A stretch of DNA of 64,000 bases from Desertimonas sp963786985 (GCA_963786985.1 CAWBBL010000004.1:1-64000), one strand, 5' to 3'. Positions 34,582-44,699 are shown, counted from the stretch's first letter. Program-made: numbers and translations. The notes: generated by a model from the sequence alone, not told the origin.

Positions 34582-35494
34582 GACGTCCTCCTGTGCTGCC
34601 AACAATGGCGTCCACTTCCTCTTTCGCGGCGATCACCTCGTCGAGATGCTCGTCGTGCGATCGTCCCGGTTCGGCAAGGCGGTTGAAGCCGACCGACAGA
34701 TCGGCGCAGCCGAGCTCGAGCGCCTCCTCGACGCGACTCTGCCATCCGTCACCGAGGTACACACGACCGTGGATCGGCAGCGTCAGCGGATCGCGGCCGA
34801 CCTCCTCGCAGAGCTCGCCGAGGCGAGCGACACCCTCGGCCAGGGTGCGCCGATCGAGGTCCGGGATCAGCAGCGGCATCCATCCATCAGCGACGCGCAC
34901 GACGCGCCGCAGGACGGCATCGGCCGCTCCGCTGCCGACGTAGATCGGGATCGGCCGGCTCGGCAGCGGGTTGATACCGACTCGATCGAGCTCGTGGAAG
35001 CGGCCCCCGAACGACACGAGCGGCTCGGTCCACAGCCGGCGGAGGACGTCGACCTGTTCCTCGAGACGATCGCGTCGGGAATCGAAGTCGGCCCCCAGCC
35101 CCTCGTATTCGGCCCGGTTCCACCCCGTGCCGACGGCGACGCGCAGTCGCCCGTCGCTGAGCAGGTCGACGGTGGCGATCTGCTTGGCGGCGAGGGCCGT
35201 CTGACGCTGGGGCAGGATCAGCACACTCGTGACGAAGGCGATCGTCGAGGTGACGCCGGCGAGGTGGCTGATCAGGGTGAGGATCTCGTGGAAGGTGTGC
35301 TCGGACGTGTACGGCGGTGCCGGGAAGGGGCCGCCGAACGGACCCGCGCCGAGCCGCTCGACGGACGCCCCGAGGACGTGGTCGTAGACCATGATGTGGT
35401 CGAACCCGGCCGCCTCGGCGCGCCGCGCCCACGCCCTGATGGCGTCGGGATCGGTCCCGCTGTCGGCCTGCGAGAAGATCACGCCGACCCTCAT
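34574..35494 (-). CDS. LLM class (F420-dependent type) flavin oxidoreductase
   Basis: A 306-residue luciferase-like TIM-barrel oxidoreductase. It opens MRVGVIFSQADSGTDPDAIRAWARRAEAAGFDHIMVYDHVLG, then TSTIAFVTSVLILPQRQTALAAKQIATVDLLSDGRLRVAVGTGW and PIPIYVGSGAADAVLRR. This layout is the actinobacterial TIGR03619-like F420 group. It probably reduces or hydroxylates an intermediate ahead of ring cleavage. It overlaps the dioxygenase gene and follows livF by 58 bases. Confidence 0.88.
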   Translation of the reverse strand: MRVGVIFSQADSGTDPDAIRAWARRAEAAGFDHIMVYDHVLGASVERLGAGPFGGPFPAPPYTSEHTFHEILTLISHLAGVTSTIAFVTSVLILPQRQTALAAKQIATVDLLSDGRLRVAVGTGWNRAEYEGLGADFDSRRDRLEEQVDVLRRLWTEPLVSFGGRFHELDRVGINPLPSRPIPIYVGSGAADAVLRRVVRVADGWMPLLIPDLDRRTLAEGVARLGELCEEVGRDPLTLPIHGRVYLGDGWQSRVEEALELGCADLSVGFNRLAEPGRSHDEHLDEVIAAKEEVDAIVGSTGGRHD

Positions 35495-35552
35495 GGCGGT
35501 TCCACCGGGTTCTCGCCGGTCACGACGACGACGTTGCCGGCGAGGTCGTCCA

Positions 35553-36269
35553 TCAGACCCGCAGCAGGTACGCCGAATGGAGCAGGTCGGGATCTTCCTG
35601 CAACTCGCGCGCCGTCCCCGCGTAGCGGATCCGGCCGCCTTGGAGCACGTAGGCCCGGTTGGCGAGCCCCAGGGCGACGTGCGCGAACTGCTCGATGAGC
35701 AGCACTCCAACGCCCGACTCGGCGACCGCCGCGAGGATCGGCACGAGGCGCTTGACGACGAGTGGGGCAAGGCCCAGGGAGAGCTCGTCGACGAGGATCA
35801 CGGCGGGACGCGAGACGAGCGCTTGGGCAAGAACGACCATTTGCTGCTCCCCACCAGACAGCGAGCGGGCCGTCGAACCCCATCGCTGCTTCAGCTCGGG
35901 GAACAGCTCCAAGGCGTAGGCGGTGCCCTGTTCGGCTTGTTCGCCGTCGAGCATGTAGGTGGCGACGCGCAGGTTGTCGGCGACGGACAGCTCGGGCAGC
36001 AGCCGACGGCCCTCGGGGACGACCGCCAGGCCGGCCCGGCGCACCTGCTCCGGGCGACGGCCGGTCAGCTCGAGATCGCCGAGCTGCACGGTTCCCGCGG
36101 TCGGGCGGATGGCCCCGGCGACGGCGAGCACGAGCGTCGACTTGCCGGCGCCGTTGGGCCCGAGCAGGGCCGTGACCTCCCCTGGCGGAACCTGGATCGA
36201 GACGTCGCGCAGCACGGGGCGCCCACCGCGAGGCACGCTCAGCCCGTCGACGGCGAGAGCTCCGGCCAT
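35553..36269 (-). CDS. livF: ABC transporter ATP-binding protein LivF type
   Basis: A 238-residue ATPase of a branched-chain-type (HAAT) importer. Walker A GPNGAGKST, signature LSGGEQQMV, Walker B ILVDELSLGLAP and the H-loop equivalent VLLIEQFAH are all present; the Gln in place of His is common in LivF. It follows livG directly. Confidence 0.94.
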   Translation of the reverse strand: MAGALAVDGLSVPRGGRPVLRDVSIQVPPGEVTALLGPNGAGKSTLVLAVAGAIRPTAGTVQLGDLELTGRRPEQVRRAGLAVVPEGRRLLPELSVADNLRVATYMLDGEQAEQGTAYALELFPELKQRWGSTARSLSGGEQQMVVLAQALVSRPAVILVDELSLGLAPLVVKRLVPILAAVAESGVGVLLIEQFAHVALGLANRAYVLQGGRIRYAGTARELQEDPDLLHSAYLLRV

Positions 36270-36986
36270 TCAGGCCACCTCTTCCGTTCCGAGGTAGGCG
36301 CGCACCACGTTGGGATCGCGGAGCACCTGGGCGGTCTCGCCGGACGCGATCAGGCGCCCGAAGTCGAGCACGGCGGTGGTCGCGCAACACGCCGACACCA
36401 GGCTCATGTCGTGGTCGACGAGCACGACGAGTGCGCCGGTCTCCGCCGGGATGCGACGGATCAGGCTGCCGAGGTGGGCAGTCTCCTCGTCGGGTAGCCC
36501 GGCCGCCGGTTCGTCGAGGAGGACGAGGCGCGGCGTTCCGACGACCGCCCTGGCCATTTCGACGAGGCGTCGTTGTGCGGCCCCGAGCGACCCGACCAGA
36601 CGGTGGGCGACGTCATCGAGTCCGACGAAGGCGATCGCGCTGCCGACGTCGTCGCGGCGCGACTTGCGGTCGCCGCCGCTGTGCTCGTGGACGAGCAGGA
36701 CGTTCTCGTACACCGAGAGTTGGGCAATGGCCTGCTCGGTTTGGAACGTCCGGCGCAGACCCCACCGGGCCCGCTTGAAGTCGGTCAGGGCGAGGATGTC
36801 CTCGCCGAACGCCGTCACTCGCCCAGCGGAGGGCCGCACGAACCCGCTGAGCACGTTGAAGAACGTCGTCTTGCCGGCGCCGTTGGGACCGATCAACCCA
36901 CACGTCCCGGCGGCGAAGGTGACCGTCATCCTGTCGATCGGGACGACCCCGCCGAAGCGCACCAGCAGATGTTCGACCTCGATCAT
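36270..36986 (-). CDS. livG: ABC transporter ATP-binding protein LivG type
   Basis: A 238-residue ATPase: Walker A GPNGAGKTT, Q-loop RTFQTEQAIAQLSVYENVLL, Walker B LVLLDEPAAGLP, VVLVDHDMSLV. The signature region reads SLGAAQRRLVEMARAV, so the canonical LSGGQ is altered to LGAAQ, seen in some LivG proteins. It overlaps the livM stop by four bases. Confidence 0.92.
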   Translation of the reverse strand: MIEVEHLLVRFGGVVPIDRMTVTFAAGTCGLIGPNGAGKTTFFNVLSGFVRPSAGRVTAFGEDILALTDFKRARWGLRRTFQTEQAIAQLSVYENVLLVHEHSGGDRKSRRDDVGSAIAFVGLDDVAHRLVGSLGAAQRRLVEMARAVVGTPRLVLLDEPAAGLPDEETAHLGSLIRRIPAETGALVVLVDHDMSLVSACCATTAVLDFGRLIASGETAQVLRDPNVVRAYLGTEEVA

Positions 36987-38062
36987 GCCGCCGGGCTCCG
37001 GCGGTGGAACAGTCCGCGGATGCGGCGACCGAGCTTGGCCAGGTCCTTGGGCAATTGGTCGACGATGCCGCCCGGGGCGGTCATCAGCACCTGCAGTACG
37101 CCGACCCCGAAGAGGATCGTCAGCAACTCGGTCGACAGACCCCAGTCGTCGAGCAGGGCGGGAAGCACACGCAACAGCAGGGCGGCCACGGCCGCGCCCC
37201 AGATGCTGTACACGCCGCCCATCAGCACCACGGCGAGGAGCAGCACGGAGTTCTGCACCGGGAACTGCTGCACGCTCACTCCCCCGGCGGCAGCCGCCAG
37301 CAGCGCGCCGGCAACTCCGGCCATGAACGACGCCAGGGCGAAGGCCCACAACTTGTACAGCACGGTGTTGACGCCGGCGGCGACGGCGGTGGCCTGGCTC
37401 TGACGGATCGCCGCCCACGCCCGACCGGGCTTGCGCCGCACGTGCCACACGGCGAACACGAACATCAGGGCGGCGACAAGGGCGCAGAACCGGTAGTAGG
37501 CCGTGTCGCTCTGGGCGATCGACGGGCGGGGCATCCGCGACGACGCGCCACCGGCCGCTGAGTTGCCGAACAGTCCGCCCCCGCCGTTGGGGAACAGCGT
37601 CGTGCGCAGGATGATCGTGATCGCCCCCGCCGCCATCAACGTGATCAGCGCCAGGTGCAGACCCGACAGGCGCAGTGCCGGCAAGCCGATGAGCACCCCG
37701 ATCACACCGGTCACCAGGCCGGCGGCGAGCAACAGCAGGGGGAACGGCAGCGACGTGCCGTAGCTGAGACGCAGAGCAACCCAGGCGCCGACCGCCGCCA
37801 GCACGAACTGGCACAGCGACACCATCCCGACGCGACCGATCAGCACGTTCAGGCCGAGGGTGACGATGCTGTAGATCACCGCCCCGGTCATCACCAGCAT
37901 CCAGTAGCTGTCGAGCACCAACGGCACGACGAACACGATCACCAGGGTGAGGCCGGCGATGACGGCGACTCGTGTCGGACTCCACGTCGCGACCTGCGGC
38001 CGGGCGACCGGCAGCGCCGATGCGGGCTCCTCGGTCCGCAGCGTCCCGATCTCGGCCGTCAT
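36983..38062 (-). CDS. livM: Branched-chain-type ABC permease LivM
   Basis: A 359-residue permease with about ten helices. Marks are LNVLIGRVGMVSLCQFVLAAVGAWVA, RLSGLHLALITLMAAGAITII, the EAA-like loop KPGRAWAAIRQSQATAVAAGVNTVLYKLWAFALASFMAGVAGAL, and GGVYSIWGAAVAALLL. The start is ATG 38062. Confidence 0.92.
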   Translation of the reverse strand: MTAEIGTLRTEEPASALPVARPQVATWSPTRVAVIAGLTLVIVFVVPLVLDSYWMLVMTGAVIYSIVTLGLNVLIGRVGMVSLCQFVLAAVGAWVALRLSYGTSLPFPLLLLAAGLVTGVIGVLIGLPALRLSGLHLALITLMAAGAITIILRTTLFPNGGGGLFGNSAAGGASSRMPRPSIAQSDTAYYRFCALVAALMFVFAVWHVRRKPGRAWAAIRQSQATAVAAGVNTVLYKLWAFALASFMAGVAGALLAAAAGGVSVQQFPVQNSVLLLAVVLMGGVYSIWGAAVAALLLRVLPALLDDWGLSTELLTILFGVGVLQVLMTAPGGIVDQLPKDLAKLGRRIRGLFHRRSPAA

Positions 38063-38093
38063 CGCAGGTGGGGGGACGTTTCGCGGCGATCCA

Positions 38094-38989
38094 TCAGACG
38101 CGCACCAACGGACGCTTCCGCGCGAACCACAGCAGGGCGAGGATTGCCAGAACGAACGGGGTGATCGTGCGGAACTCGGCGATCGCTCGTCCACCGATAC
38201 GGACGTCGTAGAAGGCTGTGGAGGCAGGACTGCACGATGCCGATGACGAACCCGGCGGCGAGGGTGATCCACAGCGACTGCAGCTGCCCGATCAGCGCCG
38301 CCGCCAGTGCTGGGATGACGAGGAACGTGACCCCGACGGGGTCGAGGCCGACGAGGTCGCCGAGCAGAATGCCGGAGATGCCGCACACGATCCCCGACCC
38401 GAGCCACGCCGCCGCCTCGACCCGGCGCACCGGGACACCGAGCATCGCCGTCGCTTCCCGATCGTTGGCCAGCGCCCGCATCGCCGTGCCCACTTTGGTG
38501 ACCCGCAGGTACACCGCGGTGCCGGCGGTGACGACGATCGGGAAGGCGATGCCGAGGATCTGCGTCCAGTTCACCCGCACGTCGGCGACGTCGTAGTCCC
38601 ACAGCCTGGTCGGCAGGATGTACGTCCGGGTCGTCGACGGCGGCCAGACCCACTGCATCACCCCGAGGAGGATGAGCAGCAGGCCGATCGTCGCGGTCGC
38701 CTTGACGAGCGGGTCGCGCGCCGCGAACGGCGGCCCGAACACGACGCCGTAGAGCAGGGTGACCAGGCCGCCGAAGGCGATGCACGCCGAGTAGGCGATC
38801 CACCGGTTGACGCCTCCGAGCAGCGACCAGGAGATCAGCGCGCCGGTGGCGCCGATCGCCCCGTAGGCGAGGTTGAGCACCCCCGTCGCCCGGTACAGGA
38901 CGACGAGCCCGACGCCGGACATGGCGAACACGCCGCCGCAGCGCCAAGCCGAGCACGATAAATGGCTTGAGATCATCGAGGCTCGGCAT
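38094..38989 (-). CDS. livH: Branched-chain-type ABC permease LivH, frameshifted
   Basis: About 297 residues after removing one extra base near 38945 (LGLAL then GGVFAMSGVG) and one near 38225 (QSCLHS then FYDV). The span length agrees with two insertions. Core motifs are LYRATGVLNLAYGAIGATGALISW and RALANDREATAMLGVPVRRVEAAAWLGSGIVCGISGILLG. It ends ALLWFARKRPLVRV. It lies 10 bases after the binding-protein gene. Confidence 0.87.
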
Positions 38990-38999
38990 CGCGGGCGCG

Positions 39000-40338
39000 T
39001 TACCCGACGTTCAGGCCGAGCTCCTCCTCGGCAGCGCGGATGTCCGCCAGGGGATTGCCCGGCAACTCGGCGATCTCGAAGCAGTCCTCGACCTGGACCA
39101 TCGCCCCGTCCCTCGGAGCCACGGTGATGTCGACGTTGTTGGAAACGTTCGAACCCGTGCCGCTGTCGAAGTACCACGGCTTGCAGAAGATGTCGCTGGT
39201 GAAGTTGGTGACGCTGCGGAACGCCTCGTTGACACTCTCCTTGGTGATCTCGCCCTCGATCCCCAGCAGGGCGTCGGTGGCGATGCGTCCGGCGAGGTAG
39301 CCCATCTGGGCGAAGCTCGAGCTGTTGACGTCCGGGGCGTACTGCTCGCGGACCTCGTTCATGTGGTTCTGATCCGGCATGCCGGAATCGAGGACGTTGA
39401 ACTCGGCGTTGATCAGGAACTTGTCGTTCCATGCCGGACCGAGCGCCTCGGCGGCGGACGGGTCGTTGGGCGGCGTCGAGCTGGCCCACACCACCGAGTC
39501 GATGAGCCCCTGCTGCTCGATCGCCTGGAGCAGCGGGATGGCGTTGGGGCCGGTGTAGTCGAGCACGACGGCACCGCCCTCGCCGGCCTCCTGGACGAGG
39601 CGCTGGGCGAATCCGGCCGGGATCGGCGAACGGCGGGTCCTCGAGGATGCTCACACCTTCCATGCCGTTCTCCTGGGCGAACTCGACGACGCCGCTGTTG
39701 ATCAGGTCGAAGCCGGGCTGGTTCGGCGAGGCGACGACGATCGTGCCCTCGGCGCCGGCGCGCACCGCCGCCTGGGCACCGCCGAGGCTCGAGTAGTACG
39801 GGCCCATGTTGACGGCCGAGTAGTTCGGGCTGGTGAAGCAGTCCTGGGAGACACCGGCGATGATCAGGTAGTACTCCTGCTGGGCGTAGTAGTCACGGTT
39901 GACGCTGCACTCGATGAGGCTCGTGCTGCCGACGATGCCGAGCACCTGGTCCTGCTCGATCAGCTTGACCGCCAGCGAGGCGATCTGCTGCGGGTCGACC
40001 TGCTCCTCTTCGGCGATGTACTCGATCGGGCGGCCGTGGATGCCGCCGTTGTCGTTCACGCACTCGAAGTAGGCGCCGGTCAGCGACGTGATCCACGTGA
40101 AGTCGGCCACCGGCGAGTTGGTGGCCATCGCCCCGATCTTGATCGGCTCTCCGGTCGCCGGTTCGCCGGTGCCCAGACCACACTCACCGGGGGCCTGGAT
40201 GTTGCCACCGCCCCCGGGGACCGAGCCACCCGGCGGCTCGGTCGTGCCGCCCGATGCCGTGACCGGTGCGGCGCCGCTCGCGAACGCGGCCACCACAAGG
40301 GTGCCCGCTGTGGCCAGACCTACCAATGAACGCTTCAT
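39000..40338 (-). CDS. livK: ABC transporter substrate-binding protein (LivK type), frameshifted
   Basis: A periplasmic-binding-type lipoprotein or secreted protein of about 445 residues after removing one extra base near 39620 (ADP then AGFAQR). It has a signal peptide (MKRSLVGLATAGTLVVAAF), a Pro/Gly-rich linker, then KIGAMATNSPVADFTW, GIHGRPIEYIAEEEQVDPQQIASLAVKLIEQDQVLGIVGSTS and LDYTGPNAIPLLQAIEQQG. A strong GGGGAGGG site precedes the ATG. It is first in the liv operon. Confidence 0.88.
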
Positions 40339-40595
40339 AGTGCCCTCCCCTTCGGCGACCGAAGCCGGTTGTACTGCGCCGGACGAGTCGCTGTTGATCG
40401 CTGCGATCCGCCCGTCACCCTCGCCCCCCAGGCGACGTGAATGCGCACGGTACACCGGCGCCCGCGCGCCGGGCAAGCGTGTCAGCCTCCCTGAGACACT
40501 GGGCCGGACGCGCAACCGCCGCTCCCACCGCCGCGCCTCCGCAAGGGGAGCAGCGATGGGAGCGGGCGATTCCGCCGATCGATCGTGATGGTCGG

Positions 40596-41393
40596 TCAGC
40601 CTGCCGCTGGGCAATCGACGGGAGCGGCGGCGTCGGCCTCGTCGACGAGAACCACGCCATCCACGGTGGCCGGCTCGAAGTCGGCGACGACGAACACCCG
40701 GTAGCTCTCGGGCGCCGGCGACTGCAGATCGACGGTGAAGGTCCCGTTGACCGGCCGCTGGAAGAGGCGCTGGGACGTCACGGCCGCCGGGTTGCTCGCC
40801 GGGCTGAACATCACGACGTGCTCGTTCTCCGGTGCCAGGGCGGGGGCGGCGCCGGTGTCGTAGGTGACGTGGACCATCCCGGCGCAGTCGATGGACGCCG
40901 CCGTGATGCGCACGAACGGGGCAACACCTTCGGGAGTCGTCGGCGTGTCGCCGCCGGGCTGCGTCGTGGGTCCCTCGGGCTGCTCGGCGGGTGGTTGCTC
41001 GGCGGGCGGCTGCTCGGGCGCTGTGTCGACGGGTGGGTCGGTGTCTCCCGGCGTGATCGGGATGGTGAAAATCGGTCCGTCGAAGATCGGACCGTCGTCC
41101 CCATTGGGGATCGAGACGATCGGTCCGTCGAAGATCGGCCCGTCGTCGTCGGTCGGGATCGTCAGCACCGGCACGTCCAGGATCGGATCGTCCTCGGGGA
41201 ACAGGTCATCGAGCTGTTCGATCGGGGGAGTCGGTGGCTGCGGTTGCCCGTCGCCTTCGGCGACGTCGAGGGCGTTGACCGGGCCGCCGGCCCCGAGCAG
41301 CGTGAACAGGCCGCCGGCACCGAGCAAGGCACCGAGAGCAGTGGCAACGCCGAAGCGCCGAACGGTCGAGAGGTTGGAACGTGAGTTCGACAT
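40596..41393 (-). CDS. Secreted proline/aspartate-rich repeat protein
   Basis: A 265-residue secreted or anchored protein. The N-terminus is basic then hydrophobic (TALGALLGAGGLFTLLGAGG). A low-complexity zone follows with imperfect repeats of DDGPIFDGPI(V/F)xIP and then a Pro/Glu/Gln-rich stretch (EQPPAEQPPAEQPEG). Residues 170-265 form a globular tail (VRITAASIDCAGMVHVTYDTG, VNGTFTVDLQSPAPESYRVFVVADFEPATVDGVVLVD) ending VDCPAAG, with two Cys that could pair. GGAG precedes ATG 41393. Function unknown. Confidence 0.75.
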   Translation of the reverse strand: MSNSRSNLSTVRRFGVATALGALLGAGGLFTLLGAGGPVNALDVAEGDGQPQPPTPPIEQLDDLFPEDDPILDVPVLTIPTDDDGPIFDGPIVSIPNGDDGPIFDGPIFTIPITPGDTDPPVDTAPEQPPAEQPPAEQPEGPTTQPGGDTPTTPEGVAPFVRITAASIDCAGMVHVTYDTGAAPALAPENEHVVMFSPASNPAAVTSQRLFQRPVNGTFTVDLQSPAPESYRVFVVADFEPATVDGVVLVDEADAAAPVDCPAAG

Positions 41394-41506
41394 TGGGGGT
41401 CTCCTTGTTTCGTGATGGTCCACACGGTGTGTGTCGGACTGAGCACCACGGTGCGCCCTAAGGCCCCCAGCGCACATCGGACGATGCCTTATTGGCCGCC
41501 TTATTC

Positions 41507-41556
41507 GATCTGGGCGGCCTGCGGTCCGTTTGCCGATCCGGGCGGCCGGCGGTCCG
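41507..41556 (+). repeat. Tandem 22-base direct repeat, 28-base period
   Basis: A 22-base G/C-rich unit at 41507-41528 recurs at 41535-41556 with two mismatches. Its CTGGGCGGCC core (41510-41519) is also inverted at 41571-41580. It lies between the LuxR-type gene and the secreted protein gene and may form a hairpin. Confidence 0.5.
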
Positions 41557-41604
41557 GATTCACGGCGTTCGGCCGCCCAGTTCGGCAGCTCGCCGGGGTA
41601 CCAC

Positions 41605-44547
41605 TTACTCGGTAGGCGGCGCGATCAACCGCTGGGCGGCGACCGCGGCCTGCACCCGAGTCGTCACGTCGAGCTTCTGGAGGATGTGCGTGACGTGCAC
41701 GCTGGCCGTCTTGGCGCTGATGAACAGCTGCTCGCCGATCTCCCGGTTGGAGCGGCCCTCACCGAGCAGACGCAGCACCTCCAGCTCGCGGGCCGTCAGG
41801 CCGCGAGCGGCCAGCTCATCGACCGACTCGACATCGTCGCCATCGGTCCCGGCTGCACGGAGCGAGATTCCAGCCCGGCGGGCGAGGTCGGCGACCGCCG
41901 CGGCGAGCGGCTCGGCGCCGAGTTCGGCTGCTCCGGCGGCGGCGGCACCGAGCAGCTGGGCGGCGGTCGACCTGCCGACGCGGGCGTCGCCGCCGAGGAG
42001 TGCCTCGGCGTGGCGCCAGCGGGCGTACGCCGCCACGTAGCTGTCCATCCCGGCACCCGCCGTGACGGCCGACCACACCTGGGCGTCGGGTGACCTGTCG
42101 AGCCGGTTGCGTTCTGCCCGGGCCAGCTCGAGAGTGTGGTGGAAAGGCGCCGACCGTCCTTCGACGGCTTTCTCGATCCGCTCCACGAAGGCCTCGGCGC
42201 GGGCCAGCCGTTCGTCCGCAGCTCGTTGCCCATCTTGCAGGCTCCGCGGCGCAGCGCTCGTCCGGGTCCAGCCGTACTCATCGGCCTCGAGACGCGTCGC
42301 CAGCGCCGTCAGCCGCAGCTCGAGCATGATCTCGTCAGTGGTCGCCGTGATCTCGTCGGCACGGGCGAGGGCGCGGCGAGCTCGCGGCCAGTCGCCCTGC
42401 CAGAGAGCGAGTTCGGCTTGCCACGCAGCGCACACCCCGACGGTGTAGTCGTACGCGCCGAAACTGGCGTCGAGCTCGGCCAGCAGCGCTTCGGCGGCGG
42501 CGACCCGGCCCTGGCGGACGAGCAGGTGGAGCCGGGCGAACTTGACGGGGAGGGCGAAGTAGGGGTCGACGTCGCCGGCCAGCAGACGGGCGCTGATGTC
42601 GTCCGCCTCGGCCCACCGCCCCAGCGTCAGCAGGGCCAACGTCAGTTGACCGGTGATCAGGGCGGCATAGGTTCGATGCAGGCCGAGGCGCCCGAGGTCG
42701 ACGAGCCCGCGCTCGGCGAGGTCGACCGCCTCGGCCGCCCGCCCGGCGAACACGTACGCCTCGACGAGGTTGTGCCAGGTCGAGCCGATGCGCTCGGCGT
42801 CGTTGCCCTCGACGGCGAGGGCGAGCGACTCGTGGAGGCGGCCGATGCCGTCGTCGTAGCGTCCGAGATGGCCTTCGAGCGAGCCGAGCACGTGCAGGGC
42901 GTAGCTGACCTCCGATCGGCCCCCCACTTGTCTGGCTGCGGCGAGAGCGTCACGGGCGAGGGCGAGGGCGTCGAGATAGCGCAATTCGAGGGCGGCCTGG
43001 TAGGCGACGCCGCACAACCGGGTGACGACCGCCAACGTGACACCGGACTCGCCGCCCTCGGCCATCGCCACCGCCGCCCGCCTGGAGGTCGTCAGGTCAC
43101 CGGCGTGCCACGAGTACAACGCCCGCCGATCGAGGATCCGGGCGTGGCGCTCCGGCTCTCGATGCGGATCGAGCTCGGCGATCAGCTGATCGGCGAGCTG
43201 CATGGCGCCGTGGTGGCTCCCGGCCAGCGAGGCGACCTCGGCGGCGTGTTCGAGCAACCAGAGGCGGTCGACCCCGGCGACCGCCGCGGCGTCGGCGACC
43301 CGCGGCCAGAGCTCCAGAGCCCGCCGGTAGTGGACCGCGGCCTCGATCGGGGCGTGGGCCAGCTCGGCCGCTTGGCCAGCGCGTACCGACGCGACCAACG
43401 ACTCCGGGACTCGTCCGGCGGCATGCCAGTGATGGGCGAGCTCGCCCGCCGCCAGCGCCGGATCGTCACCGAGGGCCAGCTCCGGATGAGCAGCGAGGGC
43501 GATGGCGACACGCTCGTGGAGGGTCGCCCGTTCGCCCGGCAGGAGGTCGCTGTACACAGCCTCGTGGCCAAGGGCATGGCGGAACGAGTACAGGTCGCCG
43601 GCGCGCACCATCAGCTGGCGGCCGAGGGCGTCTCGCAACGCCGAGTCGACGGCGGCGGCGTCGAGATCGACGACCTCACGCAGCAACGCGTAGCTGAGCC
43701 GACGCCCGATGACGGCGGCGACGCGCAACAGCTGCTGGGTCGGCCCGGCGGCGCTGGTGACGCGTTGCAGGACGACGTCGCCGATGGTCGTCGGCAGGTC
43801 GTCCCCGCCGCCGGCCGCAACGAGCTCCTCGACGAAGAACGGATTGCCGTCAGCCCGTTCGGCGACCCGTTGACGAAGACCGGGGGATGGATCCGAGCCG
43901 ACGATCCGACCGATCAGCTCGCCGATCTCCGGCTCGCCGAGCGGGCCGAGGTTGACGTGCACGGCACGCCCGGAGCGGACGAGCTCGCCGAGGGCGACCT
44001 CCAGGCCGCCGGCGGGCGTGCCCTCGGACGGCCGCCGCGACGCGACGATCACGACGGGTGCCGAGCGCACGGCGTTGGCCGCGAACAGCAGGAGGTCACC
44101 TGTCGACTCGTCGGCCCAGTGCAGGTCCTCGACGATGACGACGAGTGGCTGGACCGCAGCTGCGGCGACGAGTTGGCCGGCGACCCAGGCGAAGAACCGG
44201 AAGCGATCGGCCGGGTCGGCGGCCGAGGGGACGTCGCCGGGCGCGCCGTCGCCTGCGGCGAGGTGACCGAGGATCTGGGCGAACGGCGCGTAGGGAACGG
44301 CGTCGGCGAACGGCAGGCATGATCCGGCAAGAATGTCGGCCCCGGCGGCGCGGGCGTCGGCGACGAACTCGCCGATCAGTCGCGACTTGCCGATCCCGGC
44401 CTCGCCGGCGACGAGGACGAGGCCGCCTTCGCCGGCTCTGGCGTGCTCCAGCGCGGTGCGCAGCTCTCCGAGCTCGATGCCGCGCCCGACGAGAACGGGT
44501 GACGTCGCCCTCCGGCTCACCCGGTCAGTATGACGGTTCGACCTCAT
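41605..44547 (-). CDS. LuxR-type transcriptional regulator with AAA ATPase and TPR-like region
   Basis: A roughly 980-residue STAND-class regulator. It opens VLVGRGIELGELRTALEHARAGEGGLVLVAGEAGIGKSRLIGEF (AAA, Walker A) with Walker B LVVIVEDLHWADEST. A long helical repeat region follows. The C-terminal LuxR helix-turn-helix is LTARELEVLRLLGEGRSNREIGEQLFISAKTASVHVTHILQKL. Such proteins activate transcription on sensing an inducer. The start is probably ATG 44547 or GTG 44520; a longer frame would run through a dispersed repeat. Confidence 0.92.
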   Translation of the reverse strand: MRSNRHTDRVSRRATSPVLVGRGIELGELRTALEHARAGEGGLVLVAGEAGIGKSRLIGEFVADARAAGADILAGSCLPFADAVPYAPFAQILGHLAAGDGAPGDVPSAADPADRFRFFAWVAGQLVAAAAVQPLVVIVEDLHWADESTGDLLLFAANAVRSAPVVIVASRRPSEGTPAGGLEVALGELVRSGRAVHVNLGPLGEPEIGELIGRIVGSDPSPGLRQRVAERADGNPFFVEELVAAGGGDDLPTTIGDVVLQRVTSAAGPTQQLLRVAAVIGRRLSYALLREVVDLDAAAVDSALRDALGRQLMVRAGDLYSFRHALGHEAVYSDLLPGERATLHERVAIALAAHPELALGDDPALAAGELAHHWHAAGRVPESLVASVRAGQAAELAHAPIEAAVHYRRALELWPRVADAAAVAGVDRLWLLEHAAEVASLAGSHHGAMQLADQLIAELDPHREPERHARILDRRALYSWHAGDLTTSRRAAVAMAEGGESGVTLAVVTRLCGVAYQAALELRYLDALALARDALAAARQVGGRSEVSYALHVLGSLEGHLGRYDDGIGRLHESLALAVEGNDAERIGSTWHNLVEAYVFAGRAAEAVDLAERGLVDLGRLGLHRTYAALITGQLTLALLTLGRWAEADDISARLLAGDVDPYFALPVKFARLHLLVRQGRVAAAEALLAELDASFGAYDYTVGVCAAWQAELALWQGDWPRARRALARADEITATTDEIMLELRLTALATRLEADEYGWTRTSAAPRSLQDGQRAADERLARAEAFVERIEKAVEGRSAPFHHTLELARAERNRLDRSPDAQVWSAVTAGAGMDSYVAAYARWRHAEALLGGDARVGRSTAAQLLGAAAAGAAELGAEPLAAAVADLARRAGISLRAAGTDGDDVESVDELAARGLTARELEVLRLLGEGRSNREIGEQLFISAKTASVHVTHILQKLDVTTRVQAAVAAQRLIAPPTE

Positions 44548-44613
44548 CCCGAGCCGCCAGCACGTCGTTCGCCGCTGGCGAACGTCGCGCTTGGACCGCC
44601 GGGGCGTCCTCAA

Positions 44614-44656
44614 CGCACGATGGGAACGGGCCAGCGCCAGCGAGTGAGTGTCCAAC
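44614..44656 (-). repeat. Dispersed repeat, divergent copy 3
   Basis: On the minus strand this matches copy 1 (11906-11950) at about 30 of 43 positions, best over the CTCACTCG and TGGCGCT blocks. It lies in the 152-base gap between two divergent genes. The mini-ORF reading (D-T-H-S-L-A-L-A-R-S-H) is kept but not its stop. Confidence 0.45.
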
Positions 44657-44699
44657 GACGGCCTGCATGACCGGGGAACGCAAGAAGAGGGGTGCGTCG

